This document shows positions 1 through 9,757 of a stretch of DNA of 64,000 nt, in pieces (position 1 is the first letter of the stretch; the number at the start of each line of letters is the position of its first letter). The DNA is taken from assembly GCA_013146195.2 (NCBI GenBank), contig CM028381.1:59650744-59714743 (forward strand). Direction: 5' to 3'. The DNA comes from Codonopsis lanceolata (Eukaryota; Streptophyta; Magnoliopsida; Asterales; Campanulaceae). Under the pieces are notes generated by a model, which saw only the letters and a list, made by a program, of their open reading frames with translations, was not told the origin of the DNA and did no database searches. The position numbers and the translations under genes were made by a program.

Positions 1-317
1 CCCTCAACTTTTAACATTGAGAGTAAAACCCTTAAACTTAAAAGGGTATTTTTGGTCTTTTCAATCATTTCCATCCAACATAACGGACAAAAATGACTCA
101 GGTGACCTTATTGAATGTCGAACCTAAGTAGAGTGATTAAATTGAGGAAAAAAAAAGTAGAGTGAGCTTAATGACTTTTGGCCGAAAGTAGGGTGACCAA
201 ATTGAGATTTAAACCTTCAAATAACTACAAATTTGTTGCCAAAGGACAAAAATGTCATTAATGAAGACAAATCTCATCTGGACTGTCAACACTAAAAAGA
301 ATCCAAAAATATGAGTT
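1..317. other. AT-rich intergenic DNA, no gene seen
   Basis: No open frame with recognisable protein content is present on either strand. The text is typical plant intergenic sequence with purine-rich runs and loosely repeated AGAGTGA-type words. I see no clear element boundaries. Confidence 0.6.
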
Positions 318-350
318 GTTAAGCTAGGCCCAGTGGGCTTGTTGTTGCAC

Positions 351-369
351 GGCCTGTTTGACAGCTCTA
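351..369 (-). repeat. Possible hAT-type transposon end
   Basis: Read on the minus strand this begins TAGAGCTGTCAAACAGGCC. That resembles the TAGAGNTGTCAAA-type ends of plant hAT elements and their MITEs. A similar end lies at 59678-59696. The neighbouring 395-440 segment (GGGCGATCGCCTAGGGCCCC) also looks like common plant DNA-transposon debris. No partner end or target duplication could be paired, so this is a weak call from sequence resemblance. Confidence 0.3.
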
Positions 370-519
370 CTCAGACGTATAGCTACAAGAACCAGGGCTG
401 GCCATGAGGGAGGGCGAGAAGGGCGATCGCCTAGGGCCCCAAATTTTGAGAGCTCTAAATTTGTAGAAATTGACTTAAGTATTGTATATATAATTTAATG
501 TTAAAAATATTTACAACAA

Positions 520-590
520 CTAGCTTGATAGAGTGGTGAGTTGTGTTATGCACATATTAGAGATTGTAGTTTTGAATCCTTGGGTGGTGA
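520..590 (+). repeat. tRNA-like (SINE-type) fragment
   Basis: TGATAGAGTGG resembles a pol III A box, and TTTTGAATCC about 45 bp downstream resembles a decayed B box. Spacing suits a tRNA-derived SINE head. There is no acceptor stem, so it is not a tRNA gene. The call rests on two short matches. Confidence 0.3.
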
Positions 591-680
591 TAATCTTTTT
601 ATTAATTTTGGTTTGTAAATTTACTTTCAAAGATATTAGATTTTATATCATTTACTGTAACCCAATGGATAGTATACTTG

Positions 681-813
<133 letters not shown>

Positions 814-894
814 AGCGAAGGTTGAGGACATAGACCGCACTCAACCCTTAATTTTTTAATGCCTTGAAGGCTACAATTATATATATATATGATG

Positions 895-1195
895 CCTTTG
901 GTGTGGCTCGAACAAATGGTGCCTCTAGTGAGGCTGAACACCGACCTCTGCTGAGAGTAGTTAAGTCCTGTGGTGCCTCGGTAGGGCTTGAATACTCAAC
1001 CTTCTGCTAAGATAAGTGAGTAGCTAAATAGGGTCTTTGGATAAGGCTTTAACAACAACGATGCCTCCTCAAGAGGCTTGAACACCCGACCTCTACCGAG
1101 AGTTGTAAAGTCCAGGGTGTCTCTAGTGAGACTCGAACACCCAACCTCTCCGTTAAGAGAAGTGAGCAGTACCAGTTGAGCTAGAGCTCGTTGGT
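895..1195 (-). repeat. tRNA-derived SINE-like repeat, partly tandem
   Basis: On the minus strand, 1172-1183 reads TAGCTCAACTGG, a close match to a pol III A box, and 1130-1138 reads GTTCGAGTC, a match to a B box, about 45 bp apart as in tRNA-derived SINEs. The B-box half recurs in decayed form near 1075, 986, 931 and 905, each time beside words like GCCTCNNNNGAGGC. This suggests four or five tandem partial units. The same head (GAGCTCTAGCTCAATTGG) occurs at 4464-4481. No cloverleaf can be drawn, so I call a SINE family rather than a tRNA gene. Confidence 0.55.
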
Positions 1196-1224
1196 TATAT
1201 ATACTATAAAAATTACAATAAACT

Positions 1225-1295
1225 AGTTGTCCCAATGGATAGTATTATATATACATGAGATATAAGATCATAGGTTCAATCCCTACTTCAAAGCA
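1225..1295 (+). repeat. Second tRNA-like fragment
   Basis: CCCAATGGATAGTA followed about 40 bp later by GGTTCAATCCC has the layout of an A-box-like and a B-box-like sequence. The first part is repeated at 661-675, so the left half is duplicated around the microsatellite. It is short and degenerate. Confidence 0.35.
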
Positions 1296-1632
1296 TTCAA
1301 TTTTTACTGTGTAAAATTTTGGGGAAAATTCTGGCCAGTCGCTCTTTTAAAGTTTCTAACCCCAAAATATCATTTTTTTTTTTCCAACCACAAAAGACTA
1401 CTTTTCGAAATATTGTTCCAAAAATGTCATCGTCTTCTTCAACAGCTTCGACAACATATTTTTGATTAAAAAAATCACGGTTGTTCACAACGAAACAGGG
1501 ATCGAACTGTGTTGGGTTGAAGAATTTTTCAGTTGGGACGAAGGCGGAGAAAGAGGAGGAAGAAGAAGGCTTACGCTGGAGGAGATGGAAGAAGCAGGTG
1601 GAGGACGTGGTCTGCTTCTTTATGATTTGGTA

Positions 1633-1985
1633 TCGCGGTTCAAAAATTAATGCACTAAAATTGATGAATCGCGGTTCAAAAATAGACTAGCAATTACACT
1701 ATTGAACTGCGGTGTAAAAATTAATGCATTAAAATTGATGAATCGCGGTTCAAAAATAGACTAGCAATTACACTATTGAACCGCGGTGTAAAAATTAATA
1801 CACTAAAATTGATGAATCGCAGTACAAAAATAGACTAGCAGTTATACTATTGAACAGCGGTGCAAAATTAATTCAAAAAAATTGATGAATCGTGGTTCAA
1901 AAATAGACTAGCAGTTACACTATTGAACTGCAGTGCAAAAAATAATGCGATAAAATTGATGAATCGCGGTGTAAAAATAATAACC
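1633..1985. repeat. 74-bp minisatellite, about 4.5 copies
   Basis: The word GATGAATCGCGGTTC and its variants start at 1663, 1737, 1811, 1884 and 1958, giving periods of 74, 74, 73 and 74 bp. Each unit carries two related words, GAATCGCGGTTCAAAAA and GAACCGCGGTGTAAAAA, so the unit is itself a diverged dimer of about 37 bp. Such arrays with GCGG cores are common near the ends of plant CACTA-type elements, but no CACTA terminus was found beside it. Confidence 0.85.
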
Positions 1986-2530
1986 TCCGTAGCGCGCATG
2001 CGGTTCATTAAGGGTATCATAGTCATTTTGTCACAAAAAATGATTTTTTCCGATTGAAAATAAAAATGGTGTAATTTAGCGATTAAAAGTTTCAAAAAGT
2101 GGACGGACCAGTAATTTTTTCTAATTTTTTTTTATTTTTACATCTTTATAGAGGGCCCTTTTATTTTTTTTGCCACTGGCCCTCAAAAGTTTAAGACTAC
2201 CCTGACAAGAACGGATATGTAACGACTCAAACCCGAGAGTCCAGTCCGTTACGTGTAGCCCACACATTGGGCTAATAAGCACGTAGCACCTTAGGTGCTC
2301 AGACCCACCACAAGTCAACCTAAAAATTCATGGATGATGTTGGTGTTTCGTAGTAGTGTATGATCATCTTATAAAGCATATTCAAATCTCACATCAACCC
2401 GATATAGGATTGTGTGTATTACATGATAGGTCAAGTATTTTGATGAATAAAAATACATTTTGTATCTATATTTAGGTCCTGTCAGATAGTAACACTTGTG
2501 AAAGACGATCCAAACATAAAAAATTAGTGC
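1986..2530. other. AT-rich intergenic DNA with possible LTR scrap
   Basis: No gene is visible. The segment from 2218 (TGTAACGACTCAAACCCGAG) resembles the first bases of a plant gypsy LTR, but I could not find an end or a partner. Confidence 0.35.
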
Positions 2531-3915
2531 ACTAAGAGCGTCCACAATGAATCATTTTATCAACACTCCAAAAGTGGTTTTGGAGTCTTTTTGCAGAACT
2601 CAATGGCACAATGGACTCCCAAATCCACACTCAATCCCTATACCCCGGCAAATGGATTGCAACAGATTGGGGGACTCGTAGCGTGAACAGTTACTCTTCA
2701 TTCTCTCACTTCTTTATTCCCAACCGTCTTTTACGTTCTCTCTCTTCCTAACCGTCTTCTTTGTTCTCTCCTCCCCAGTCTTCTCTCTTTTTTCTCCCCC
2801 ACCGTCTTCCTCATTCTATCTCCCCACACCACTCCGCTTAACAACAAAACCCTCTACCGCCGTTGCCGCCTCCATCTTCACTCACTGGCAGACGAAAATT
2901 CCGAAGATAGCGCTGCGCCTAAAACGCCCTCTCATTGAGAAGAGTTATTCAAGGGAGGGAGAGAGAGATAAACGCAAAAGTAGCACTGATTTTACTCTTC
3001 CCTTTGAATCCATGAAACGATCTTCAATTTTTGAAGTACAATTTCTTAAATTTCCTATCTTTTTGCTTTTGATTTTTATTTTCCCATTCATTTTCCATGA
3101 TTTTGTTTAATTTTATCATACCCACTTTCTTCGTTTTCTTGGTTTAACCTAAGGCTTGTCGTTTCGTTTTTGTTATTGATTACATAACCTGAAATATGTG
3201 TATTTTCCATCCAGCATATTTTAATATGCAAATTTGATATTTGTTTATTTAATTAGACCGTGTGTATTTTGTTGAGTATTTCATATTGCAATTTGGTTAG
3301 TCATAGTGAATTTCTAAACTTGGTTTTCACAAAGAAGAATGTGTATTTGTGTTTGGGTATTTCAAGTTGCAAATTGATTCAATGAGTATGAGGGGGAAAT
3401 CTGAATTGATTCAGACATACTGAACTTCGTAACCTTGATTCCATTAAGAAGAATGTTTACATGCATTTGGTCATATTGACTTGAAATGTTTTAGCTTGAG
3501 AATATCCTGTGATATGAATAATTATCTGATTGTTTTTAAGTGTATCAAAGGGTTCTTTTGGTATGCATTGGGGCTTATAATATTTTGAAGTATAAACACA
3601 TGCACCTGTTTGAACTTGTACGTTAAATTGGTCAACCAACTGTACTATACCTTATCTTTCTTGTACAATTCTATTATGTATTGTCTCGTCTTTAAGAAAG
3701 TCCATAGAAGAAGACGTAATTGGGACAATATCATAATGCCTCTGAAAATATTTAAAGAGTTGTATGAAGTTTCGTGTAAGATGGTCATTTATGTTATTAC
3801 TTATATGCATTTAGAAACCTGCAAATAGATGAATTTTTTAGATATTAACATTGGTCTGCAATTAGAAAAAAAAACATTGGTCTGCAACTAATTTCTGAAA
3901 TGTTCTAGTTCGCAG
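2531..3915 (+). other. Transcribed-looking non-coding stretch upstream of the ROP exon
   Basis: It opens with GAGCGTCCACAATG, a word often met at plant MITE-like repeats. A CT-rich leader-like block (2700-2880) follows, then T-rich intron-like sequence up to a 3' splice-type sequence (GTTCTAGTTCGCAG) at 3902-3915. None of the upstream ROP coding exons (G1-G5 GTP-binding motifs) is recognisable here. Confidence 0.4.
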
Positions 3916-4014
3916 AATGTGAAGGATGTGTTTGATGCAGCGATAAAGGTTGTTCTTCTGCCTCCAAAACCCAAGAAACAAAAGACAAAACATCGAGCTT
4001 GCTACATACTTTGA
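3916..4014 (+). pseudogene. Terminal exon of a ROP/RAC small GTPase (isolated)
   Basis: The frame from 3916 encodes 32 residues and a stop. It opens [14 protein letters not shown], then [10 protein letters not shown], and ends in a C-Y-I-L box. In plant ROP GTPases the last exon encodes exactly this tail: a helix with FDAAIKVVL, a proline/lysine-rich hypervariable region, and a CaaX box ending in Leu for geranylgeranylation and plasma-membrane attachment. A CAG splice acceptor precedes it, in the position of the last ROP intron. The GTP-binding domain exons are not found in the preceding 3.9 kb. I infer a gene fragment left by rearrangement or capture by a transposon. It could be a live 3' exon only if a very long intron extends beyond the window. 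Confidence 0.75.
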
Positions 4015-4455
4015 TGGTAATCTGTTGCATTGCTTAATGCCCCCACCATTGTGAGAACTAAGGATCGCGTTGCTTGATTCTTTATCAGTTATGTCGTGTT
4101 GTTATTTCACTTGCCAGCTACCATCATCCACAATTCATTAGGTAAGCATCTCTCTCTCTCACTCTCTCTCTCTCTCTTGTGCCCTAACCTTGTCTTGCAT
4201 AATGTTCCCTAACCTTCTTGACACAATTGAAGGTCTCGTAGTTAATTACTCCACATTGCGGAGACGAATTGATTTCCCCAAATTGCAGAGGCACGATTTT
4301 GACTTTATAGTCTACTTCTGATTTTTAGGCCATTGTGTTTATACACTTTGTATTGACATATAGAGGGTTATGTTGCTGAACTCAACGGTTTTTGGTATGT
4401 TTTGCTATGTGATTAGATTTTTTAGTGATTTAAAGTATTGATTAAGTTGGTGAGC
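4015..4455 (+). other. 3'-UTR-like and AT-rich sequence
   Basis: Sequence after the ROP stop looks like untranslated DNA, with a CT microsatellite at about 4147-4180. No open frame of note. Confidence 0.4.
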
Positions 4456-4463
4456 TAACCAAT

Positions 4464-4485
4464 GAGCTCTAGCTCAATTGGTACT
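4464..4485 (+). repeat. SINE A-box half, interrupted by the CACTA end
   Basis: GAGCTCTAGCTCAATTGG is the same tRNA-like head as on the minus strand at 1172-1190. The unit stops at 4485, where the CACTA terminus starts. Its B-box half is not found downstream. Confidence 0.5.
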
Positions 4486-5095
4486 CACTACTAGAAAAAT
4501 GACCTTTAGTGATGGAATTTTCCGTCGCTAAAGGCAAAATTCCGTCGCAAATGGCTTCCCAGCGATGGAATTTTTCCGTCAGTGGCCCGTCGCTGATTTG
4601 CCGTCGCAGATGTCCGACGGATCGATTTCCGTCGCTAAAGGTTAATATCCAGCGAATTTTCCGTTGCTAAGGTTGATTTTCGGCTTTTAAAAGCGATAAA
4701 GGCTTTTCGCTAAAGGCTTTTACAAATTTAATTAAATTTGAATTTTGACGGCGTCGTTAAAAATTAATTAAATTTGAATTTCACGACGGAAAATTCCGTC
4801 GTTAAAGGCATTTTAAAATTAATTATTTGAATTTGAAAATTGACGGAAAATTCAAAAGGCGATTAAAAATTAATTAAATTTGAATTTCAGCGATGGAAAA
4901 TTCTGTCGCTAAAGTCATTTAAAAATTAATTAATTTGAATTTCAGCGACGAAATTTCCGTCGCTAAAGGCGTTTAAAAATTAATTAAATTTGAATTTCAG
5001 CGACGGAAATTTCCATCGCTAAAGGCTTTTCAAAATAATTAAAATTTAATTTCAGCGACGGAAATTTCCGTCGCTAAAGGCTTTTAAAAATTAAA
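4486..5095 (+). mobile_element. CACTA (En/Spm-type) transposon end with subterminal repeats
   Basis: It begins CACTACTAGAAAAATGACC, a classic plant CACTA terminal inverted repeat. It continues with many copies of TCCGTCGCTAAAGG and its complement, the kind of subterminal repeats to which CACTA transposase proteins bind. From about 4940 the units are regular (4943, 5000, 5055; period 55-57 bp). They contain a palindrome that is perfect at 5055-5074 (GCGACGGAAATTTCCGTCGC). No transposase gene is visible inside. The opposite end (TAGTAGTG preceded by subterminal repeats) was not found. TAGTAGTG at 6550-6557 lacks the rest of the terminus. Confidence 0.85.
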
Positions 5096-6817
5096 AAAAA
5101 AACCCAAAAATACTATTATTATAAAATTTTGCACCTTATATTATAACAATTAATACTAAACCGAACATACAAAATAAATAATAATATAAAACCAATTTAA
5201 AAACATCAAACTGTAAATGTTATTACAACAATCCATGTAAACCATATATAACAATTAATACCAAAAACTTGTTTCTAGAGTTAACTTGGAAATTTAAACT
5301 TGTACCAATCCATGTAAACCATATCTAATAAAAAAACCTAAAAATTTGAACCCATTATAATTACAGAAAGAGGCCCAATTATGTGACTTTGAACCCTTCC
5401 ACCAAACGCCGTCGTTCCTACCCCCTGTTGCGTTTTAAAATTTGAATTTGAATTACGGCCGTAGCCGTACCACGTGCTACCATGTCCGACTCTGTTCTAT
5501 CATGAAAAAATCCCTTCACGAACTTACTGGGCGCGTGGGATACACTCATCTTCTTCCTTCTAAATTCCTTACCTTGAGCTCCTGTCGAAAATGAATTTGA
5601 TTTGATTTACCATCAAGAAGTGGTACAGAAATCGAACTTATCAACTCATTGATGGCTGATAATATAGAGCGGAAATTTTTATCAATAATTTTCTCAAAAT
5701 AACAAAAATATAAACTTCCCACTTCCTTCTTGTTCAAACCATCCTGATTGAATGAAGGCTCAAGCAAAAGAAATATCACAACACTGATGCAAACGTGAAA
5801 CATGCAATGCAGTTTACTTGAAGGAAAAGACATATAGAATCACCATTTGTAAAAGAAAGGAATAAGCGGAAAAAAGAAAAAAAGAACATGAAGTTTAATT
5901 GCACAATTTTTGTTACCCATGTCCAAAAGAATCTCAGAATAATACTAAGCAACAATTATAAAGTAATTAAACAAGAACTCCTAAACGGTCCACCACAAAG
6001 CAACAATTATATCAATGGGCATCAACTAATATAAAAGCACTCCAACTACAAAAATCTGCCGCGCATTTCTAGCTAGGCATTCAATCTTTAAAATCAAAAC
6101 AACTTTTTTGTTATATAATTATTATGATTCATTATAAACCCGAGAAAACTTGATTCAACCTCCCATAAAAGAAAATAAACAAAAAATGAAATAAAAATAG
6201 ACTACACACACATACACAGACATAATCTTACGTTATTGAAAAGGATTGAAAGAACTAGAAAAGGTTGTATTCAAGACTCAAGAGTATATCATTAAAGTTA
6301 AAGATAATTCTTTAAAGACCTGCTAGAGTCCGTAAACTTTTAACCAACTATATTTGTAATTTGACTCACGATTACACACCGATCTTAGTTTTCGTGGGAC
6401 GAGGCATGATCAACTGGTCGTAATCATCATCAAAAAACGCATATTTAAACAGAAAGATTTTGTCAAATCATACTAATTTAACAACCCAAAGCAAATATAC
6501 TCTTATCATTTCATATTCACCTTTTTGGGAAGCTTCGGCCTCTTTGGAACTAGTAGTGAGAGAAAGGTGGTCCATTTCATTGCCTACATAACTCAATCTT
6601 CTCAGCTTCTCTTTCTTTGATTTAATCAAAATTCCGCAGTTTCCATCAGCATCAATACCTTCAATTCATGTCACAAATTTGGAGGAAAAATAAATAAATT
6701 AGTAAGAGAGAGGGATTAAATTGGAAGTGGAAGCGCCAAAATAAATCACCTTACTAAATAAATAGAGAGAGAGAGAGAGAGAGAGATGAGGGCAAAGAGT
6801 ACATTGCTACCAAACTC
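5096..6817. other. AT-rich DNA, possibly the interior of the CACTA element
   Basis: No recognisable protein. A 95-codon open frame on the minus strand at 5546-5833 has a hydrophobic N-terminal stretch but no motif I know. A GA microsatellite lies at about 6762-6787. Confidence 0.4.
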
Positions 6818-7453
6818 TTAATAACAAACCCAGTTGTTGGGTTTGTTAAAAACCTCCGGAGCTTCTGTGCGGCTTGTCTGACTTCTTTCAGGGAGAGAGC
6901 GGTCCGGCTGTTCCGGGTTCTTCGTGGCGGATTGTTGGGTTTTTCGGGGGGTTTTGGAGCTCCATGGGCTCTGATCTGATGCTTTCGGCCCTTCATCGGA
7001 GAATGGAGATTTGATGGTGGAATGTAGTACCTTCTTTGCCTTGAATGAGGCGAACGACGATGCTTCCGATGACTCCATAGCCGGCGGCTAGCTTTTCTGA
7101 CCGTTATCAATTGTCACGATCAGAAGCTAAGAGTCATGACGAATGAAGAGGGAGAGAGAGAGGCGCAAGAGATGGGAGGAGCCGTAGGTATATTAGGTTT
7201 TTGGCGGGAATCCTTGGATCGGATCAAGGAGATCGGAGGAGGAGGACGAGTGAGAGAATGGTTGGGATCGCTTGTTGCCGGGCCTACTGGCCGAGATGGA
7301 GGATGGCGTGTGATTACGAGGGCGGTGTTGGCCGGATTTGAAGGTTGGGGCGAGCTGCCATGAACTGATCCGATGGAGGCGATTGATGGGGGCGGCGACG
7401 GCCAAGGGGACTTTCACAGTGAGAGAATGAGAGAGATAAGAGACAGTCGACAT
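6818..7453 (-). other. GC-richer island with unrecognised open frames
   Basis: This island stands out from the AT-rich surroundings. Minus-strand frames of 86 codons at 7193-7453 (starting MSTVSYLSHS) and 86 codons at 6818-7078 (starting MESSEASSFA) are rich in Ser, Pro, Lys and Arg and lack known motifs. A plus-strand frame of 75 codons (7136-7363) overlaps them. Base composition and the Ser/Pro-rich start resemble a 5' leader and first exon of a plant gene captured by the neighbouring CACTA element. No splice donor could be confirmed and I cannot name a family. Confidence 0.3.
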
Positions 7454-8002
7454 TAGGGGTAGGGTATGTCTCGGCTTGAGTATTATGTCAAGAAGGAGGG
7501 AAAATTGCTTTTGGCGGTAATATGATTTTTTGGGGATTTTTGGGGTTGGCGGTGGAGGGAGTTTTAATTTTTCGGGAACATGATTATTAATTGATTTGAA
7601 ATTATATTTTTATAATTTTAAATACTTTCTTCGTTTTAGGTAAATAGTCTTCGTTTGAAAGTCATTTTTTTAAAGAAAATGACAACTTTAGTAGTTTATT
7701 AGTAATAAAATGACACTTTTATATCTTAATTTTTTAAAGTGGACTCTTTAAATGACAAATCTCAAATATTTCAAAACATTATTTAATAATATAATATCAT
7801 TCATTAAAATGATTAACATCAATATAATTACAAAAATTAAAATATTCACATTAATTTTAAACGAATTGATGCATTGTCGTGAACAAATTGAGGTGTTTTC
7901 CAATTAGAAAGAGTGTTTGAGATTAGGGTTTAGAGTTGTATTTATACCTAGGGTTTTTTGTGTGTTTTTAGTTGTGGGTTTATAAATACAATACAATTTA
8001 CA
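7454..8002. other. AT-rich intergenic DNA
   Basis: No gene or clear repeat structure seen. The sequence grades into the tandem array that follows. Confidence 0.5.
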
Positions 8003-9087
8003 TTGTCTTTGTTTATCTTGAATTTAATTTATTAAATAGATAAAACAGTTTTATTTGATTTTTTTCTTAATTTATATTTTCAATTTATAGCTTTTATCTT
8101 TAATTTAATTTAATAAAAAAAAGTGTGTGTGCGTAATGCATAATATAATATTATTAAATTATCAAATCCAATTTAATTTAGTTAATTTAGTTAAATAATA
8201 TTATTTAGTCTTTCACAATCTTGTTGTCTTTGTTTATCTTGAATTTAATTTATTAAATAGATAAAACGTTTTATTTGATTTTTTTTCTTAATTTATATTT
8301 TCAATTTATAGCTTTTATCTTTAATTTAATTTAATAAAAAAGTGTGTGTGCGTAATGCATAATATAATATTATTAAATTATCAAATCCAATTTAATTTAG
8401 TTAATTTAGTTAAATAATATTATTTAGTCTTTCACAATCTTGTTGTCTTTGTTTATCTTGAATTTAATTTATTAAATAGATAAAACGGTTTTATTTGATT
8501 TTTTTCTTAATTTATATTTTCAATTTATAGCTTTTATCTTTAATTTAATTTAATAAAAAAAGTGTGTGTGCGTAATGCATAATATAATATTATTAAATTA
8601 TCAAATCCAATTTAATTTAGTTAATTTAGTTAAATAATATTATTTAGTCTTTCACAATGTTGTTGTCTTTGTTTATTTTGAATTTAATTTATTAAATAGA
8701 TAAAACGGTTTTATTTGATTTTTTTCTTAATTTATATTTTCAATTTATAGCTTTTATCTTTAATTTAATTTAATAAAAAAAGGGTGTGTGCGTAATACAT
8801 AATATAATATTATTAAATTAGGAAATCCAATTTAATTTAGTTAATTTAGTTAAATAATATTATTTAGTCTTTCACAATCTTGTTGTCTTTGTTTATCGTG
8901 AATTAAATTTATTAAATAGATAAAACAGTTTTATTTGATTTTTTTTCTTAATTTATATTTTCAATTTATAGCTTTTATCTTTAATTTAATTTAATAAATA
9001 AATTGTGTGTGCGTAATGCATAATATAATATAATTAAATTATCAAATCTAATTTAATTTAGTTAATTTAGTTAAATAATATTATTTT
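8003..9087. repeat. AT-rich 220-bp tandem repeat, five copies
   Basis: The word TTGTCTTTGTTTAT starts at 8003, 8224, 8443, 8663 and 8883, giving periods of 221, 219, 220 and 220 bp. Each unit carries GTGTGTGCGTAATGCATAA and a terminal TTAGTCTTTCACAATCTTG. Copies look nearly identical, differing by A-run length and scattered substitutions, so amplification is recent. The unit length is in the range of plant satellites, but five copies is a short local array. Confidence 0.95.
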
Positions 9088-9142
9088 GCCTATTTGTTGG
9101 ACATACTCGACAGTTGGACTTGAACTTCTTGTAAGTATAATT

Positions 9143-9757
9143 TTACGTTACGTTACGTTAAGTTAAGTTACGCTACGTTAAGTTAAGTTAAGTTACGTTA
9201 AGTTAAGTTAAGTTACGTTAAGTTAAGCTACGTTAAGTTAAGTTAAGTTAAGTTAAGTTAAGTTATGTTAAGTTAAGTTACGTTAAGTTAAGTTAAGTTA
9301 AGTTAAGTTAAGTTAAGTTAAGTTATGTTATGTTAAGTTAAGTTAAGTTAAGTTACGTTAAGTTAAGTTAAGTTAAGTTAAGTTAAGTTAAGTTAAGTTA
9401 AGTTATGTTATGTTATGTTAAGTTACGTTACGTTTAAGTTAAGTTAAGTTAATTTAAGTTAAGTTAAGCTAAGTTAAGTTAAGTTAAGTTAAGTTAAGTT
9501 AAGTTAAGTTAAGTTTAGTTAAGTTACGTTAAGTTAAGTTAAATTAAGTTAAGTTAAGTTAAGTTACGGTAAGTTAAGTTACATTAAGTTAAGTTAAGTT
9601 AAGTTAAGTTACGTTACGTTAAGTTAAGTTAAGTTAAGTTAAGTTATGTTATGTTAAGTTAAGTTATGTTACGTTTAAGTTAAGTTAAGTTACGTTAAGT
9701 TAAGTTAAGTTAAGTTAAGTTACGCTAAGTTAAGTTAAGTTAAGTTAAGTTATGTTA
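9143..9757. repeat. Pentanucleotide array (TTAAG)n with TTACG and TTATG variants
   Basis: About 615 bp made almost only of 5-bp units of the form GTTAA/GTTAC/GTTAT, with rare indels near 9434. It is not the plant telomere repeat TTTAGGG. Variants are interspersed in small runs, as expected from replication slippage and local unequal exchange. The array ends exactly where an LTR-like end (TGTAACGCCCC) begins. Confidence 0.95.

Noticed and set aside
1115..1195. Possible functional tRNA gene on the minus strand
   Set aside because: A and B boxes fit, but no acceptor stem or anticodon arm can be folded, and neighbouring decayed copies indicate a SINE.
6550..6557. TAGTAGTG as the far end of the CACTA element at 4486
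   Set aside because: The flanking bases do not continue the terminal repeat, there are no subterminal repeats before it, and the 3-bp flanks do not match.
9143..9757. Possible interstitial telomere
   Set aside because: The unit is TTAAG with TTACG/TTATG variants, not the plant TTTAGGG or a known alternative telomere repeat that I can name.
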